Source: Fagopyrum homotropicum (lineage: Eukaryota; Streptophyta; Magnoliopsida; Caryophyllales; Polygonaceae). Taken from it: a stretch of DNA of 64,000 nt. A program made the translations under genes and the position numbers. The stretch covers positions 146,316,494 through 146,380,493 of the forward strand of contig BSWB01000005.1 of assembly GCA_033239125.1 (NCBI GenBank). The letters are read 5' to 3'. Of this stretch, positions 19,997 through 31,162 are shown one piece after another. A model generated the notes under the pieces. It did no database searches, was not told where the DNA came from, and saw nothing but the letters and a program-made list of their open reading frames with translations. Numbering within the stretch: position 1 is the first letter of the stretch; the number at the start of each line of letters is the position of its first letter.

Positions 19997-20353
19997 GAAG
20001 ACAATATGGATCCAGAGCAAGATGATTGCGAAAATAATACTGTCACTGTGCTTAACTTTGGAGAGACTGAACTCAATTCCATCCATGTAAAGGAGGAAGC
20101 CGAAAAGGAGGATGAGAAGGAAACAGGTGAATCTGAAAATGATAATGTTGATGTGATGAATGTTGGAGAGTATGAAATCAATCCTGTTGATATAAAGGAG
20201 AAGGAAACAAACCCAGATGAAAGTGAAGGGATATTGAAGATTGACAAAGGGTGTGCAACCAAAGCATGTCTAAAAGCAAAGCTTTTTACTTCACCACAAC
20301 CTGTTCAGGACAGCATTGCCAGAAGACTAAGACCCAGAATCAGCAGTTATTGA

Positions 20354-21789
20354 TGCTGGTTGTTTCTTGCTGTTGCTCAGCCTTTTGTTTACTGGTTACA
20401 AAAATTGTGACACTATTTTGATGCTCTTAGATGGTTTTATTGATATCATCTAGCTACATTTGAGGTTACTCAGCCCAAAGTATTCCCTTTTAATGTGAAA
20501 TTCATGGTTTCATTTGTCTGGATTGAACTTTTTATCATTACAACTAACAAATGGAAGTCATAAGGGTATTTATGGGTCAAAATTAAACTAAAAGCCTAAT
20601 AAAAAGTGAAAATTTATCAATTTTGTCCGATAGAACTTTTATATATTATTCTTTTACTATAATAATAACAGTAAATAATAATGATTATTATTATAATTAT
20701 AATGAAATGAGTGATTTTAAATTTCTTAAATATTTAATATTGTATTAAATTGATAGTTATTAAGTATAAAACGCATACTTCATCTTTCAATATAACAATA
20801 AAATATTTTATAAAATATTAATATTAATATAGTGAATTTCTTTTCTATATTTTTTTTGGGTTAAATTATAGGTTTACATTCTCATTCTGACCCATATATA
20901 TTGTATTTATTTTGTACAAAATTCTAGATAATATGCTATAATCCTATGATGCTAAAGAGTAGTATGATACCAATAAATGAGCTATTCCATACCTTGATAG
21001 CTATAACTTGTCTAAAAAAAAGGAAATGGCTTATAATTTCCGTACGGACTTAGGTTGCGTTTGGTGTTCAAATAAATTATTTTGAAGACTTATAATCCTA
21101 ATATAATTTAAAGTTCAATTAATGAAAATCCCTCCATATAATCTTCAAATTTATTCTTGTCTTTAAATAACATTCCATTATCCAAATAATCAGTATTACT
21201 AAACAATATTTTTTTAGATAAAGCAAATGTGTTCACCTTACCAACACAAACCATGGGTATATCAGCATACAATGAAACAAGTTCATTGAACTAGTGAAGG
21301 TGATGTCAGATCACCATAATGGATTAGCACACCAAGCTGGTGTCAAGATCAAGTAGTGTATTCAAAATAAAAGAAGTTGGAGAATGACAAATTCACATCA
21401 TTGGCTAAAGTTGTATGGTGTGTGGGGAAAAAAGAGCCAAGAAAATTTTAAAGTTTGATAAACACAAAAAGGAGGGAAAAAAACATATGAATGCATGCTT
21501 CATAAAAAAGACCATTTTTTCTCTAGTGTTAAGTACTCATAGAGGGTCTAGTGATTGAGCCACTCACTAAAGGTTGGCTCCACTAATGAGGTGGTAGTTG
21601 ATTCCTAACCATGTAACCATCATCCTTACCCGATTAAGGATGTATTCGGTAAAAAACGAAAAAAATAATAAAATAAAAATAAAATTAAGGGTGAAATTAC
21701 TAAGTTTTTTCGCATATTAAAGTTAATGAACTATTTAGATTTTTCATTTATCTGAATCAAACACAACATTTTCATCATGGCTAATATTT
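20354..21789. other. Intergenic, 3' flank of A2 then AT-rich sequence
   Basis: To about 20495 the sequence matches the 3' flank of A1. After that it is copy-2-specific AT-rich DNA without a supported gene or clear repeat ends. Confidence 0.4.
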
Positions 21790-22075
21790 AGGGCCCGTGT
21801 GGTTTTAACTCCGGAATCGGAAACGGAATGGAAATGAATCTAATCCATACGTATATCCTTGTTCATGAAAGTTTTTGGAATCATCCCTTGTGATTTGAAG
21901 TAATTGGAGTAGAGTTTGATTACTTTTGATACCCTATAGGGAAACAAATTTGAGGAAACAACTTCATTTTGTATTAAACCCCAATGAGTGATTCCATAAA
22001 ATTTCATGAATAAGGATATACATATCAACTAAATTCATTTTCATTCCGTTTCCGGAGTTGGAACCAAACGGGCCC
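21790..22075. mobile_element. Tourist-like MITE with clean TTA target duplication
   Basis: The ends are GGGCCCGTGTGGTT and AACCAAACGGGCCC. TTA flanks both sides in direct orientation, the 3-bp duplication of PIF/Harbinger-type MITEs. The inverted arms extend further with CTCCGGAATCGGAAACGGAA and its complement. Confidence 0.75.
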
Positions 22076-22213
22076 TTAGTGTTTTTACACTTGTTTTGAA
22101 TGAACTTTTAACAAATTTTGCAGTTATTGGGTCATTTGAAATGTAAATAAAAAGATAATGATTAAGAAACTATCTTAAATTATAAAATTTTGAAATAAAT
22201 AAATATAACTTAG

Positions 22214-22655
22214 TGCTTGTTTGGTTGGGTGTAAGAAACCCAGTAAAGTAAATTAATCCGGTAAATGGGATCCAATTAAGGTGTTTGGTTGCAAAATAAA
22301 AAATGATAAACACGTTAATCTAATTTACTGGATATTTTCCAATTACCTCAAATGGAGTATTTACAATTACCCACTCCTCCCTAGGTAACAAAACAATTAA
22401 CGTGTTATTTTGATATTAAATTTCTCAATTACCCTTAAAATTTTCATCTCCCACCTTTTTTATTTTGAAAATGAAGGTTATAATTGTCATTAACTAATAA
22501 TGCCTATGAATTTAACACATTGCAAATTACTGGATATTTTTTTTAATACCAAACATATTTTTTCAATTCTCACCAATGGTACTTGCTAGTAATTCAATTC
22601 CTAAAAAAGTCAATTCCCGGAAATTGTAAATCCATTGTTTAACCAAACAAATACT
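22214..22655. mobile_element. Tourist-like MITE, GTGCTTGTTTGGTT family
   Basis: The left end GTGCTTGTTTGGTT and right end AACCAAACAAATAC are inverted repeats, each bordered by TTA in direct orientation. About 440 bp, non-coding. Confidence 0.6.
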
Positions 22656-23690
22656 TAATCAAATGAGTTTGAATATCTACAATGATCTATTCAAAAAGTT
22701 CCAATTAAGATAAATATAAAATTTTTAGCTATAAAAATGTTATTTTAATAACCTACATTATGATTTTCAAAGGCTAATATCTAAACTAAGAAAAGTGGTA
22801 TACATTATGCACATGCTAAGTGATTAGGATCCAATTAAGCCTACTATATGACAAAGGGAAATCAAGGGGAGAAATAATACAACAAGAAAGTGATTCTTAC
22901 TCTAAAGTATAACATGGTGTTTTTACATAAGTTTGTTATTAGTATACATTAGAATAATAGTACATAATTAACAAGTTAATTAGCTTAGGCCCCCTAATAT
23001 CTTACTGACCTAAGAAGGCACTAACCAAAAGTACATTATTTTATTTCTTCTTTTAATGATGGGTTGGTAGATTTTGAACAATTTTAAAGTATGGTGTTTT
23101 TTGTGCTTTGTGCAAAAATGGTATTAAAAAAAAGGAATTGATGATGTTGCCAATGATCAAGGCTAGCTAGCAAATCATTGTTCTTCAATGTATTTGTATA
23201 CAACTCGTGCAAATCAATAGAAAGAGATCGATTCAAGAGTAAAGACAACTTCTTTACCTCGGCATCAAAAAACCCTAAAGAGAAACAACTATCACGTAAT
23301 TAAAAAGACAAAAACCTATCTTTCTCGTAGGGTTTGTGAGCGATCTACGCCCATTGAATGAGCAAGCAACTAGGGTTCTCAACTTCTTTACCTCGGCTCA
23401 TCTTTTCAAACAGCTTGGCTCATCTTTCTAAACGTAATATTTAGTTCAACGGTTCTGGCCAGGTTTTGCTCATGCGATTCAAACATATATATTACAACCC
23501 GTCGACTTTGGCTCAAAACAATGCAAAATCGAACCTATACAATAAGGGTTTCCTAGACCGTTGGGCTTAAGGCAAACTCAACCAACTCAACGTGCCATCA
23601 TATTATATTCGGTCCCATTAACACAATAAGGATCAATTATAAAACATATCACCGGGATTTATAGATGTACCAGCAAGAACTTATAGTAGT
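22656..23690. other. Intergenic sequence, nothing recognised
   Basis: AT-rich with a more complex patch at 23160-23640 (repeated CTTCTTTACCTCGGC at about 23249 and 23387). I see no open frame of note or element ends. Confidence 0.35.
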
Positions 23691-23692
23691 CA

Positions 23693-23862
23693 CCATAACT
23701 ACGCACTTCGCGTGCATAGTTGAGATTTTTTTCAACTACGTATATGGGGTGCGTAGTGGAAGTGAATAAAAAGATAATTAATACATTCTAACTACACACG
23801 TCATGCGTATAGTTGAAAAGATCAAGTACGAACGCGAAGTGCAAAACTATGGTGATGAATAT
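23693..23862. repeat. Palindromic TACGC-rich element
   Basis: CACCATAACTACGCACTTCGCG at the left faces CGCGAAGTGCAAAACTATGGTG at the right, with further CTACG.../...CGTAG motifs between them. It looks like a foldback MITE related in composition to the elements at 399 and 3098. No target duplication was identified. Confidence 0.5.
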
Positions 23863-24006
23863 AAAAAATTACCGGTACGTCAATGGTCATAAACATGAAC
23901 CATCGTCAGCCTACACACCCCATTTGATTGCTTAATAGGTACACCTCACTAATCACTATATGCTTATACATTTTAAATTAAAAATTGAAGAAATCCTTTT
24001 AAAATT

Positions 24007-24190
24007 GAAACAATTTGGTTTACTAGGCTTTTTCTAGTTTTGTGTTTAGTAAATGTACCCTTTGAGAGAAGAGTGTGTAAAGTTTGAAAATAAATACAAA
24101 AGGTTGGGGTATATTTATTTAATTAAAACATTAAAAAGCCTAGTTATTACTCTACTTTCTCAACAAGGCCTAGTTATCAAAATTACGCTT
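24007..24190 (+). mobile_element. About 184-bp MITE (GAAACAATTTGG family)
   Basis: A full-length copy from GAAACAATTTGGTTTACTAG to CCTAGTTATCAAAATTACGC, with imperfect inverted ends, also seen at 8342, 9779 and 28082. Confidence 0.65.
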
Positions 24191-24820
24191 TAAAATTGAA
24201 GTTTAATAGGTATATTAAAATAAAGTTCAGAAGTACAAAATTTATTGATGAAAATAAAATAAATAAATAAATAAGTAGCGTGGTCTTTTTTCTTATAGAT
24301 ATTTAAAAAAATTTTATTTATTTGGCATCAGCTCAACTTCTATTACTCCAATGGTTGACCTATAAATTATAATTATATTACCTGAAAATAATTTATATTT
24401 TGCAGAACATTAATTGAATGTTTTTGCACACCGATGTCAACTACTGTTAAAACGATGAGCTTAAAAATCGTGCACCAATAGAAAATTGTTTATTTTTAAG
24501 ATTTAAAAATTATCTTCTTAAAATCTACTAGTATTAATATGTGTTTTACATTATTTTTTTAAAATTTTAAAACTAAACGACACCATGAAATCAATTGCTC
24601 GATTTAAAAATCACCTATAATATTTTTAATTAATTTACCGGTCGATATCTTGATCAAAATATTCTTATTGTAATATTTAATTAATTAAATACTAAATAAC
24701 TATATTTTAAGTAACCATCAATTAATTGTTAAAAAAAACTGTTTTAAACTATAATAAAGATATTTTAATTAAAATAATAAAAAATATAGTTGATTCATTT
24801 GATGGAGTATTTGGTTCTTC
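24191..24820. other. AT-rich spacer, nothing recognised
   Basis: No coding potential or repeat ends were seen. Confidence 0.4.
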
Positions 24821-25021
24821 GGAAACTAAATAACATTAACCTTGTTAATAAAAAAGCTCATCCTCCTACAAGAAATAAAGAATAAAATTGGACTTAACAA
24901 GTTTGTTTATCACGCAACTATCTAGTGGAGTATTTGGTTCTTCAGAAACAAAATTATTTTTGAGAACGAGTCTATTGGTCCTTGCAATAAGGTTATTAGC
25001 TTCATTAAAAACCAAATCCAA

Positions 25022-25603
25022 ATGTGGAAAACTAACATCAATGAAGAAGACGATTACGATATAAAACAACAAAAGGACACTAAGTCTCCCAAAAGGAAGA
25101 AAAATAATATTAAGTGGGATAAACCAAAACCTGGTTTTCATAAACTTAATTTTGATGGATCTAAACTCGATTCGGAAATAACATCCATCGGCTTTGTGAT
25201 TCAGAATCACAAAGGTGAGGTTGTTAGCCTTGATGCGACAAAAAATAACTTTAACTCGGTAATTAAAGCTGAAGTTTATGCTCTTAAATCGGGTTTACAA
25301 GAGGCTATCAAATTAAAAATAAAAAAGATAGAAATCGAGGGTGATAATATTTGTGTTATCAAGGCACTCCAAGGATTGTGGAGTTGTCCATGGGAGGTCG
25401 AGATGATTATTTCCGACTCCATGCTGGATCTCCGCTTTTTTGACGAAGTCTACATCAGGCATATTTTCGGAGAAACCAACCGTGTTGCTGGCCGACTGAC
25501 CCATCTGGGAATTTCGAACCCCAACACCAGTTTTTCTGACGATCCCGAACTCTGTGTTCTCATCCGCAAGGATGCTTTATGGTGGACTACCTCTAGGAGA
25601 TAG
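25022..25603 (+). CDS. Retrotransposon-derived RNase H-like protein (RVT_3 type)
   Basis: 193 codons stay open. From about residue 37 the pattern W.KP.PG..KLNFDGS, GFVIQNHKGEVV, IKAEVYALKSGL, IEGDN and HIFGETNRVAG.L.HLG is that of the RNase H domain at the end of plant LINE ORF2. The Asp of NFDGS, the Glu of KAEVYAL and the Asp of EGDN are present. The fourth acidic residue, normally in the ..N..AD.L block, is Gly (NRVAGRL), so activity is unlikely. The frame is probably just a recent relic; a host gene use is not indicated. The start codon is arbitrary. Confidence 0.6.
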   Translation: MWKTNINEEDDYDIKQQKDTKSPKRKKNNIKWDKPKPGFHKLNFDGSKLDSEITSIGFVIQNHKGEVVSLDATKNNFNSVIKAEVYALKSGLQEAIKLKIKKIEIEGDNICVIKALQGLWSCPWEVEMIISDSMLDLRFFDEVYIRHIFGETNRVAGRLTHLGISNPNTSFSDDPELCVLIRKDALWWTTSRR

Positions 25604-25651
25604 TCCAACCTAACCGCTTTCCATTTTTCAAAAAAAAAAAATAAAAAAAAG

Positions 25652-25673
25652 GTCCCCATCGAAAGATGGGGAC
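25652..25673 (+). other. Perfect hairpin with GNRA-type tetraloop
   Basis: GTCCCCATC-GAAA-GATGGGGAC directly follows the A-rich tract of the LINE fragment: a 9-bp perfect stem with a GAAA loop. Confidence 0.75.
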
Positions 25674-26635
25674 ACTCCAAGCCTAATATATAAGGTCGGT
25701 GGGTTACTCTTTTTATTGTCAATTGGTTTTAGGATGGAACCTTATCGGGTTTATGTCTTGCGCTTGGACTTAATACGCATGTGCGCTCGTATGCACACGA
25801 CTCCTGCTCTATCGGTCCTTGTGTATCGGACAATACATGTAAATTTTTATATTAAAAAACTCTTAAGTTACCTTTACGAGGTTAGCATTAGCTCTCAGAC
25901 ACATATACATACACAAACATGCATGATAACACGACACACTTTGGTAAATATAATTTTACGTAAAATATTCCAAATTATTAATAAAAATATTAGGATGAAA
26001 ACAAGAAAATTACGCCCAAAATCCAAGAAGAGGGTGCTTAGCAATGCACAAAACCCATAAGCATATTAATTCATTATAAAATATTCACTTAGAACCATTT
26101 ATATAATTATATAATGCACTACGAAGTTTCAATTTTAACCACAAATAATGTATTAAATTACATTAAAGACTCTAATTTCGACGTGTTAAGGGCAAAATAT
26201 GGTATAGCTTTTAGGGTTGCTTGAGCTTCATGCTATATCAAAATAAAATATAATATAGAGAAAGTTATATATTTTAGACTTTTTCAAATAGTGTTTATTT
26301 ATACTTTTTTAAAAACAAAACCTTTAAACATCTATAAAGTTAATATTTTGAGAATAGATGATTATGAGTTAGTAGTGATTAATAATAGTTATTTTAAATA
26401 TATAGATAAATTATATATTTTTTAAATATTAATAAATATTATTTATGGATTCAGAAAATTAAAAACTGAAAAATCGTATGAAAATAATAAATACAAAAAG
26501 TCTAATGTGCATGGTCTCATCCGAAATTTCTGTAAAAATATATTAAAAAGTTTGGAAAATAACTAATTTTCGATTATGTTTTTTTATATAAATTTGCATG
26601 TAATATATAATCATGGGGCGTGTTATATACACGGA
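25674..26635. other. AT-rich spacer, nothing recognised
   Basis: One 114-codon frame (25716-26060) shows no family features. Otherwise AT-rich. Confidence 0.35.
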
Positions 26636-26639
26636 ACTT

Positions 26640-26935
26640 AAATTCACAAGCGCAAAAACCAATCGCAAGGCGTCGGCGCTCAACTTGGATGCCGGTGAAA
26701 GGCGCTAGCGCCGTTTTTTTTTTTATAAATTGGGCGCCGGCGCCATCGGCCGGCACCCAATGTTATAAAAAATTTTTTGGAACCCTTGAAGTAGAGAATC
26801 AGTTTTTTCGAATAAATTTTTTTATCTGGGAGCCGACGCCATCAGCCGGCGCCCAAATAAATAAATAAAAAAAAATAAAAAAAAATTTGGACGCCGGCGC
26901 CCACTTAGCGCTGCCGGATTGCGATTAAATTTGAC
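26640..26935. repeat. GC-palindrome repeat (GGCGCCGGCGCC motifs)
   Basis: In a very AT-rich neighbourhood this block has repeated GGGCGCCGGCGCCATCGGCC-like palindromes (about 26730, 26830 and 26890). The outer ends AATCGCAAGGCG... and ...CCGGATTGCGATT are inverted. It looks like a short foldback element. Frames across it are artefacts. Confidence 0.5.
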
Positions 26936-27796
26936 GTTAGTAATCCAAACCCGATGTATTTAGCTTTTTCTTATAATTATTTGTAAATTTCAAAATAGAA
27001 GTTTCGATCCATGCAAGGACGTTGACCAACAACAATTTTGTAGAGTTTGGTTTCTGGGCTTTTTTTTGTCCTCTTCATTACTTCGAATTATTAATTCCAA
27101 TAGGTTTAATAAGATGATCCATTTATTATAGGTTTGACTTTTATCAGATATTTTCATTAAGAATGTAAAAATAAATATTTGTTTTGTCATCCCTGTTGTC
27201 ATAATACTTTTTTTTTTAAAAAAAATACATTATTTTTTTTACGATACTATTAACTAAGCCTTTTAGCAATATTGTTCTATTGATTAGGTTTATACTATAA
27301 TCTCGTTTAGTAAATATATATCTAATAAAGTAATAATCTAAGTTAATTAGAGTAGTAAAAATTAGAAGAATATATAAAATAAAAGTCCATTAAAAAAAGT
27401 CTATTTTACTAAATTTTTTCTATTTTTATTTGTAAAAATATATTTTTAATTGTAGGGTCGTAATTACTAATTAGTATATAAATTAAAACTGAGGAGAAGA
27501 TAAGGTTATGTAAAATCCTTTTAAATTTACTTGAAACACTTTTTTGGAGTATTATTTTTCACTGAGTCATATTTACAAAAACACTTTTTTTGGAGACTTT
27601 TGAGTATGATATTTACCAAAGTTTCATTTTGTTAAATAAGATTTTGGATAAAAAGATATGAGGTCGTAAAGATGAGAGAAAAATCTTAACGAGAGAAGTT
27701 TTAAAAAATAAAATTTGTGGGAAAAAACTGAAAAATATTGTATGTAAAAAGCTGTTTAATCTAAGAAACTATAAAATTTTTACACAAAACTACTAT
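26936..27796. other. AT-rich spacer, nothing recognised
   Basis: No supported gene or repeat ends. Confidence 0.35.
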
Positions 27797-28352
27797 GGTC
27801 TGTTCGGTACATGTTTTTGGGATGAAAATATCAAAAGCTCATTTTAATTATATTCGGTAGCTTGAGTCGAAGGAGATGAAGATGAATTGGTAGATGAAAA
27901 TCCAAATTATTTTCATCCTTTCAAGATCCGATTACTAGGATTATTTGGGAGATGAAAACAAATTCATCCATTTCTACCCTTGACATTTGTATCAAAAAAT
28001 TATTCTTTATACCTTTTTCGTAATTTTACGTATAATAACCTTCTATAATTCCTCATTACACCAAACACAGAGAGAAAAAAAAGGGCAATTTTAATAACTA
28101 GGCCTTTTTGATAGAATAGAGTAGTAACTAGGCTTTTTAATGTTTCAATTAAGTAAATATACCTCAATCTTTTGTATTTATTCTCAAACTCTACACACTC
28201 TTCTCTCAAGGGGTACATTTACTAAACACAAAACTAGAAAAAGCCTAGTAAACCAAATTGTTTCAAAATTTTTTTATCCCTATAATCATCTACTATTTTC
28301 ATCCTCATCTTCATCTTCATTTACGATAATCCCGTCTTACCAAACGGATCCA
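27797..28352. mobile_element. MITE with GGTCTGTTCGGTA-type ends, containing a nested MITE
   Basis: ATGGTCTGTTCGGTACATG at the left faces TCTTACCAAACGGATCCAT at the right. Internal GATGAAAATGAAGATG-type arms are also inverted. The minus-strand MITE at 28082-28264 interrupts it. Confidence 0.5.
28082..28264 (-). mobile_element. About 183-bp MITE (GAAACAATTTGG family), nested
   Basis: Complete copy in reverse orientation, from GGGCAATTTTAATAACTAGG to CCTAGTAAACCAAATTGTTTC. It lies inside the element 27797-28352. Confidence 0.65.
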
Positions 28353-29060
28353 TAAATTGATAATATTCAGTGACTGGATTTTAATAAGAGAATATACTAA
28401 AAAAAAAAAGTAAAATTATCGGATCAAAGAAAAAATAATTAAAAAAAAAAGCTATTTTTTTTTACTAATTTATTCAACCTCTATAGTCTATATACATGAG
28501 ATGATGTATTATATTTATTCATATAAAAAAAAGCAATATAACCAATTTACTTTCTTTTGCAGGTTGTAGGCAAAACTTTATAAAGCAATTCTCTAGGCTT
28601 TTTTCTTTAAAAAACTACATAATATATTTCTTTTTTTTTTATAAATCATAAAATATGAAGAAGAACATGGCCAATTTAAATTGACAGCTGTTAAAAGTCA
28701 AAATGAAGAAATGTTATTTTCAATGCAATAAAAACGTAGAGCTGGACAGGAAACAACTTTTTAGAAAGAAAAAAAAAAGAAAAGAAAATCATGATAATAA
28801 ATAATAATGGTATAGTTCGTGAAAAAGTCAATGTGAGTCCGAAGAAATGTATTGTACGGAAAAAAAAAAAAAATTTTTGGATAATTCCCTACTTTTTAGA
28901 TTTTATGGATTATATGTTAAAGAGTATTTTAGTTTTCAATAATACCTTTCAGTTTTATAATTTTTGAGAAATTTTATTGTCCATAAGTTAATTTTTTGAT
29001 AATATTTACTTTATTATAAATAGTTGTTTTAATAGTATATATATTTTTAAAGTGATAACT
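28353..29060. other. AT-rich spacer, nothing recognised
   Basis: Poly(A)/poly(T)-rich DNA without coding potential. Confidence 0.4.
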
Positions 29061-29079
29061 TATCTTTTATTTTCTTAAG

Positions 29080-29720
29080 CTCCGCCCTCAATATTACATT
29101 GAGATAATTTCATGTCGTTTATGATGTTAAAAGAAGATAGGGCTCAAAACTTTTAGATGGTTGTCGCGATTGTTAAATTTTTTAAATAATGTATCCTCGA
29201 CAATATCGTTCTATCCTCCAACATCGGTTTCAGTGCCTATGTTTAGCGATTTTTCGACTTGTCCTAGTTGTGAGCTTGACAAGATGGACGCTTTTTTGGA
29301 TATTGCTCTCCACTGTAGTCGATATATTGGTACCAAGCATAGACACAAAATGTTGATGGGGTTGAGTTGAGATCGGGATACTTGCTTGTGTATGGTTGGG
29401 ACAAATATAGAGAGACTTGTGCGGATGTGGTTGAAGCTTCCCCCTTCACTACCAATGCTAACAATTCATTCTTACTTGATAATGTTATCAACCAAGTCAC
29501 GTTGAAGAAGAAGAAATATTTAGAGATTTGCTCCGCTAAGAGGTATGATGAGCCTTTGTCTTCTCCACTTTTACGAATTAGGAAGTGACGCTATTTGTTT
29601 CCTCAAAAGGATCAATACAAGTTACTAAAAGTCATAAAAACGGATTCAAATGTTGCGACTTTATCTTTCACAAAGTTAGTTTTACCATTTAGAAAGGTGT
29701 GAGACTCAATTTTTTTATAA
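29080..29720 (+). pseudogene. Degenerate repetitive protein domain, copy 2
   Basis: Paralogous to 8967-9620. Segments read C..CELDKMDAFLDIALHC, GTKHRHKMLMG, then in another frame LLVYGWDKYRETCADVVEAS, NSFLLDNVINQVTLKKK and YLEICSAKRYDEP. Stops and frame changes show that it is not a working gene. It probably derives from a retroelement-associated ORF. Confidence 0.4.
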
Positions 29721-30089
29721 TATTCTCAACTAATTTTGTGTAACTGAATATTCAATTAAGAGTAGCCTGTGCAAATTGCTCTGGAAAAAATAATTTAAAA
29801 AAAAAAAAAATTTAGTTTTTTCTATATTGTTTAACTCGTTAGAGGATATTTTCAACTTTCTACCGATCAAATTACTGTTGATTTTTAAAATGTTTATTTA
29901 AGAATATGTTAATTTAAGATTGATAAAAAATATAATTTGAAAAAGTCTAAGACTTTTTTTTAAAAAATCTAAAATATAGAAGTACAATTCAAAAATTAAA
30001 AAAATCTTTGAATATATCTAAAAAAAAGAGTTGAGTATAGGTCATACCAACCGAAATTACTTTAAAAAAAGTGGGGATTTGGTTGGTTA

Positions 30090-30097
30090 ATATAAAT
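30090..30097 (+). promoter_or_regulatory. TATA-like box of B2
   Basis: ATATAAAT in the same context as in copy 1. Homology between the copies resumes at about 30052, just upstream, so B2 kept only about 40 bp of shared sequence upstream of this box. Confidence 0.4.
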
Positions 30098-30350
30098 TAA
30101 TCCCATTAAACAATCAGTACTCACCCTTTTACTAATAGAAAAAGGAAGAGAGACAAGAGAACGCGAGCTTTTCTTCTTGATACAACTATACAAGCACAAA
30201 AGAGACAGACAGCTTCAATTACCGTTGATGTGCTGTTCCCAAAAGTCCCTTTGTTTCTCTTCTTACTAACACTGCTTCTTCCTCTTTCTGTTGGTGATTC
30301 TTGTTTCCTTTGAAGGCCAATTTGCGGTTTCAGTCATCAATTTAGTACAG

Positions 30351-31059
30351 GTGAGTTTGAACATTGAAGAAAGTGATCTCCTTTTTATTTGGGGTTGCTG
30401 TATGCTATTTCTAGCGCTTTTCATGATTTGGAGATCTGAAATCAGGGTTTTCAGGATTTGGGTATGGCGTTTTGGCTTCGTTGGTGTTGGATTTATTAGC
30501 ATTTTTAGTCAATGCTAGGGTTTTGTGTTTTAATATATTCCTGTGAGTTACTTCTTCTGTTTCTAATTTGGATTATATATGTATATGTTCACTTTTCAGC
30601 ATCATTATAATCTCTGACTGTAAATTACTAATTGGACCACTAGGCGAAAGACTTTGCTTTTTGAGTTTTGAATTTGGATGCTGGATTGGCCTTTTTGTTT
30701 TCGTTTTTCTTCAAGTTCTTCTACTTTCTTTTTCATGGGTATTTTTGTGGGGTTTGGTGTTACCTGTAAACTTCAACTGGGCTATTCTTCTAGGGTTTGT
30801 AGTTTGTACCTGGAATTTTATGTGGCCCTATCTTTGATTCTCTTATCTGAGAAAATTTTGGGAGGGTTTTTAAAGCAAAATCTCCATGTTCAAAGTGTGT
30901 GAAGAAGATTGAAATGAGGTTTTTGTTTTGTTTTTTGCAAAAGTAGATTGCTTACTTTGATTTTGATAAAGCAAATTAGACTGATTCTTTCTTTTCTGCA
31001 TAGCTGCTTGGTTTTGAATTTTGAAAATCTGCTTTCTTTTCTTCTCTTTGCTGTTGTAG
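30351..31059 (+). other. Inferred 5'-UTR intron of B2
   Basis: Donor ACAG|GTGAGT and acceptor TGTTGTAG are conserved with copy 1. Many small indels lie within, as expected for an intron. Confidence 0.5.
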
Positions 31060-31162
31060 ATTTGCTTGATGGGCTAGACTGAAGCTCGAAACCTGGGTTT
31101 CTCTTCTCACAACTTCTTCCTCACTTGCTGTATTATCTCAAAAAGAATTGAACTAAGCTGAG

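Larger units (their letters stand above)
16783..20353 (+). pseudogene. CDCA7-like pseudogene, copy A2
   Basis: Paralogue of the gene at 4350. Only the last about 37 bp of exon 1 remain, starting CTTTGCTCGCCGCC. Exon 2 (16953-17306) has lost its acceptor: TTGCTATTAT replaces TTGCTATTAG. Its GGA codon has become TGA at 17206-17208. Exon 3 (18145-18228) has CAA changed to TAA at 18194-18196. Exon 4 (19308-19437) and exon 5 (19526-20353) are otherwise open, and exon 5 keeps the original acidic C-terminus ending RRLRPRISSY. Four independent lesions make a full zinc-finger protein impossible. No promoter of its own is evident, since upstream sequence is antisense XLG. A MITE sits in intron 3. Confidence 0.9.
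24825..25673 (+). mobile_element. 3' fragment of a LINE (RNase H end, A-rich tail, hairpin)
   Basis: The segment carries an RNase H-type reading frame (25022-25603), an A-rich tract (25629-25650) and then a perfect 9-bp stem with a GAAA loop (25652-25673). A phrase GGAGTATTTGGTTCTTC occurs twice, at about 24803 and 24927. No reverse transcriptase or endonuclease part is present, so it is a 5'-truncated or rearranged copy. Confidence 0.65.

Noticed and set aside
23200..23640. Possible LTR remnant around CTTCTTTACCTCGGC repeats
   Set aside because: No TG...CA ends, primer-binding site or internal coding region was visible.
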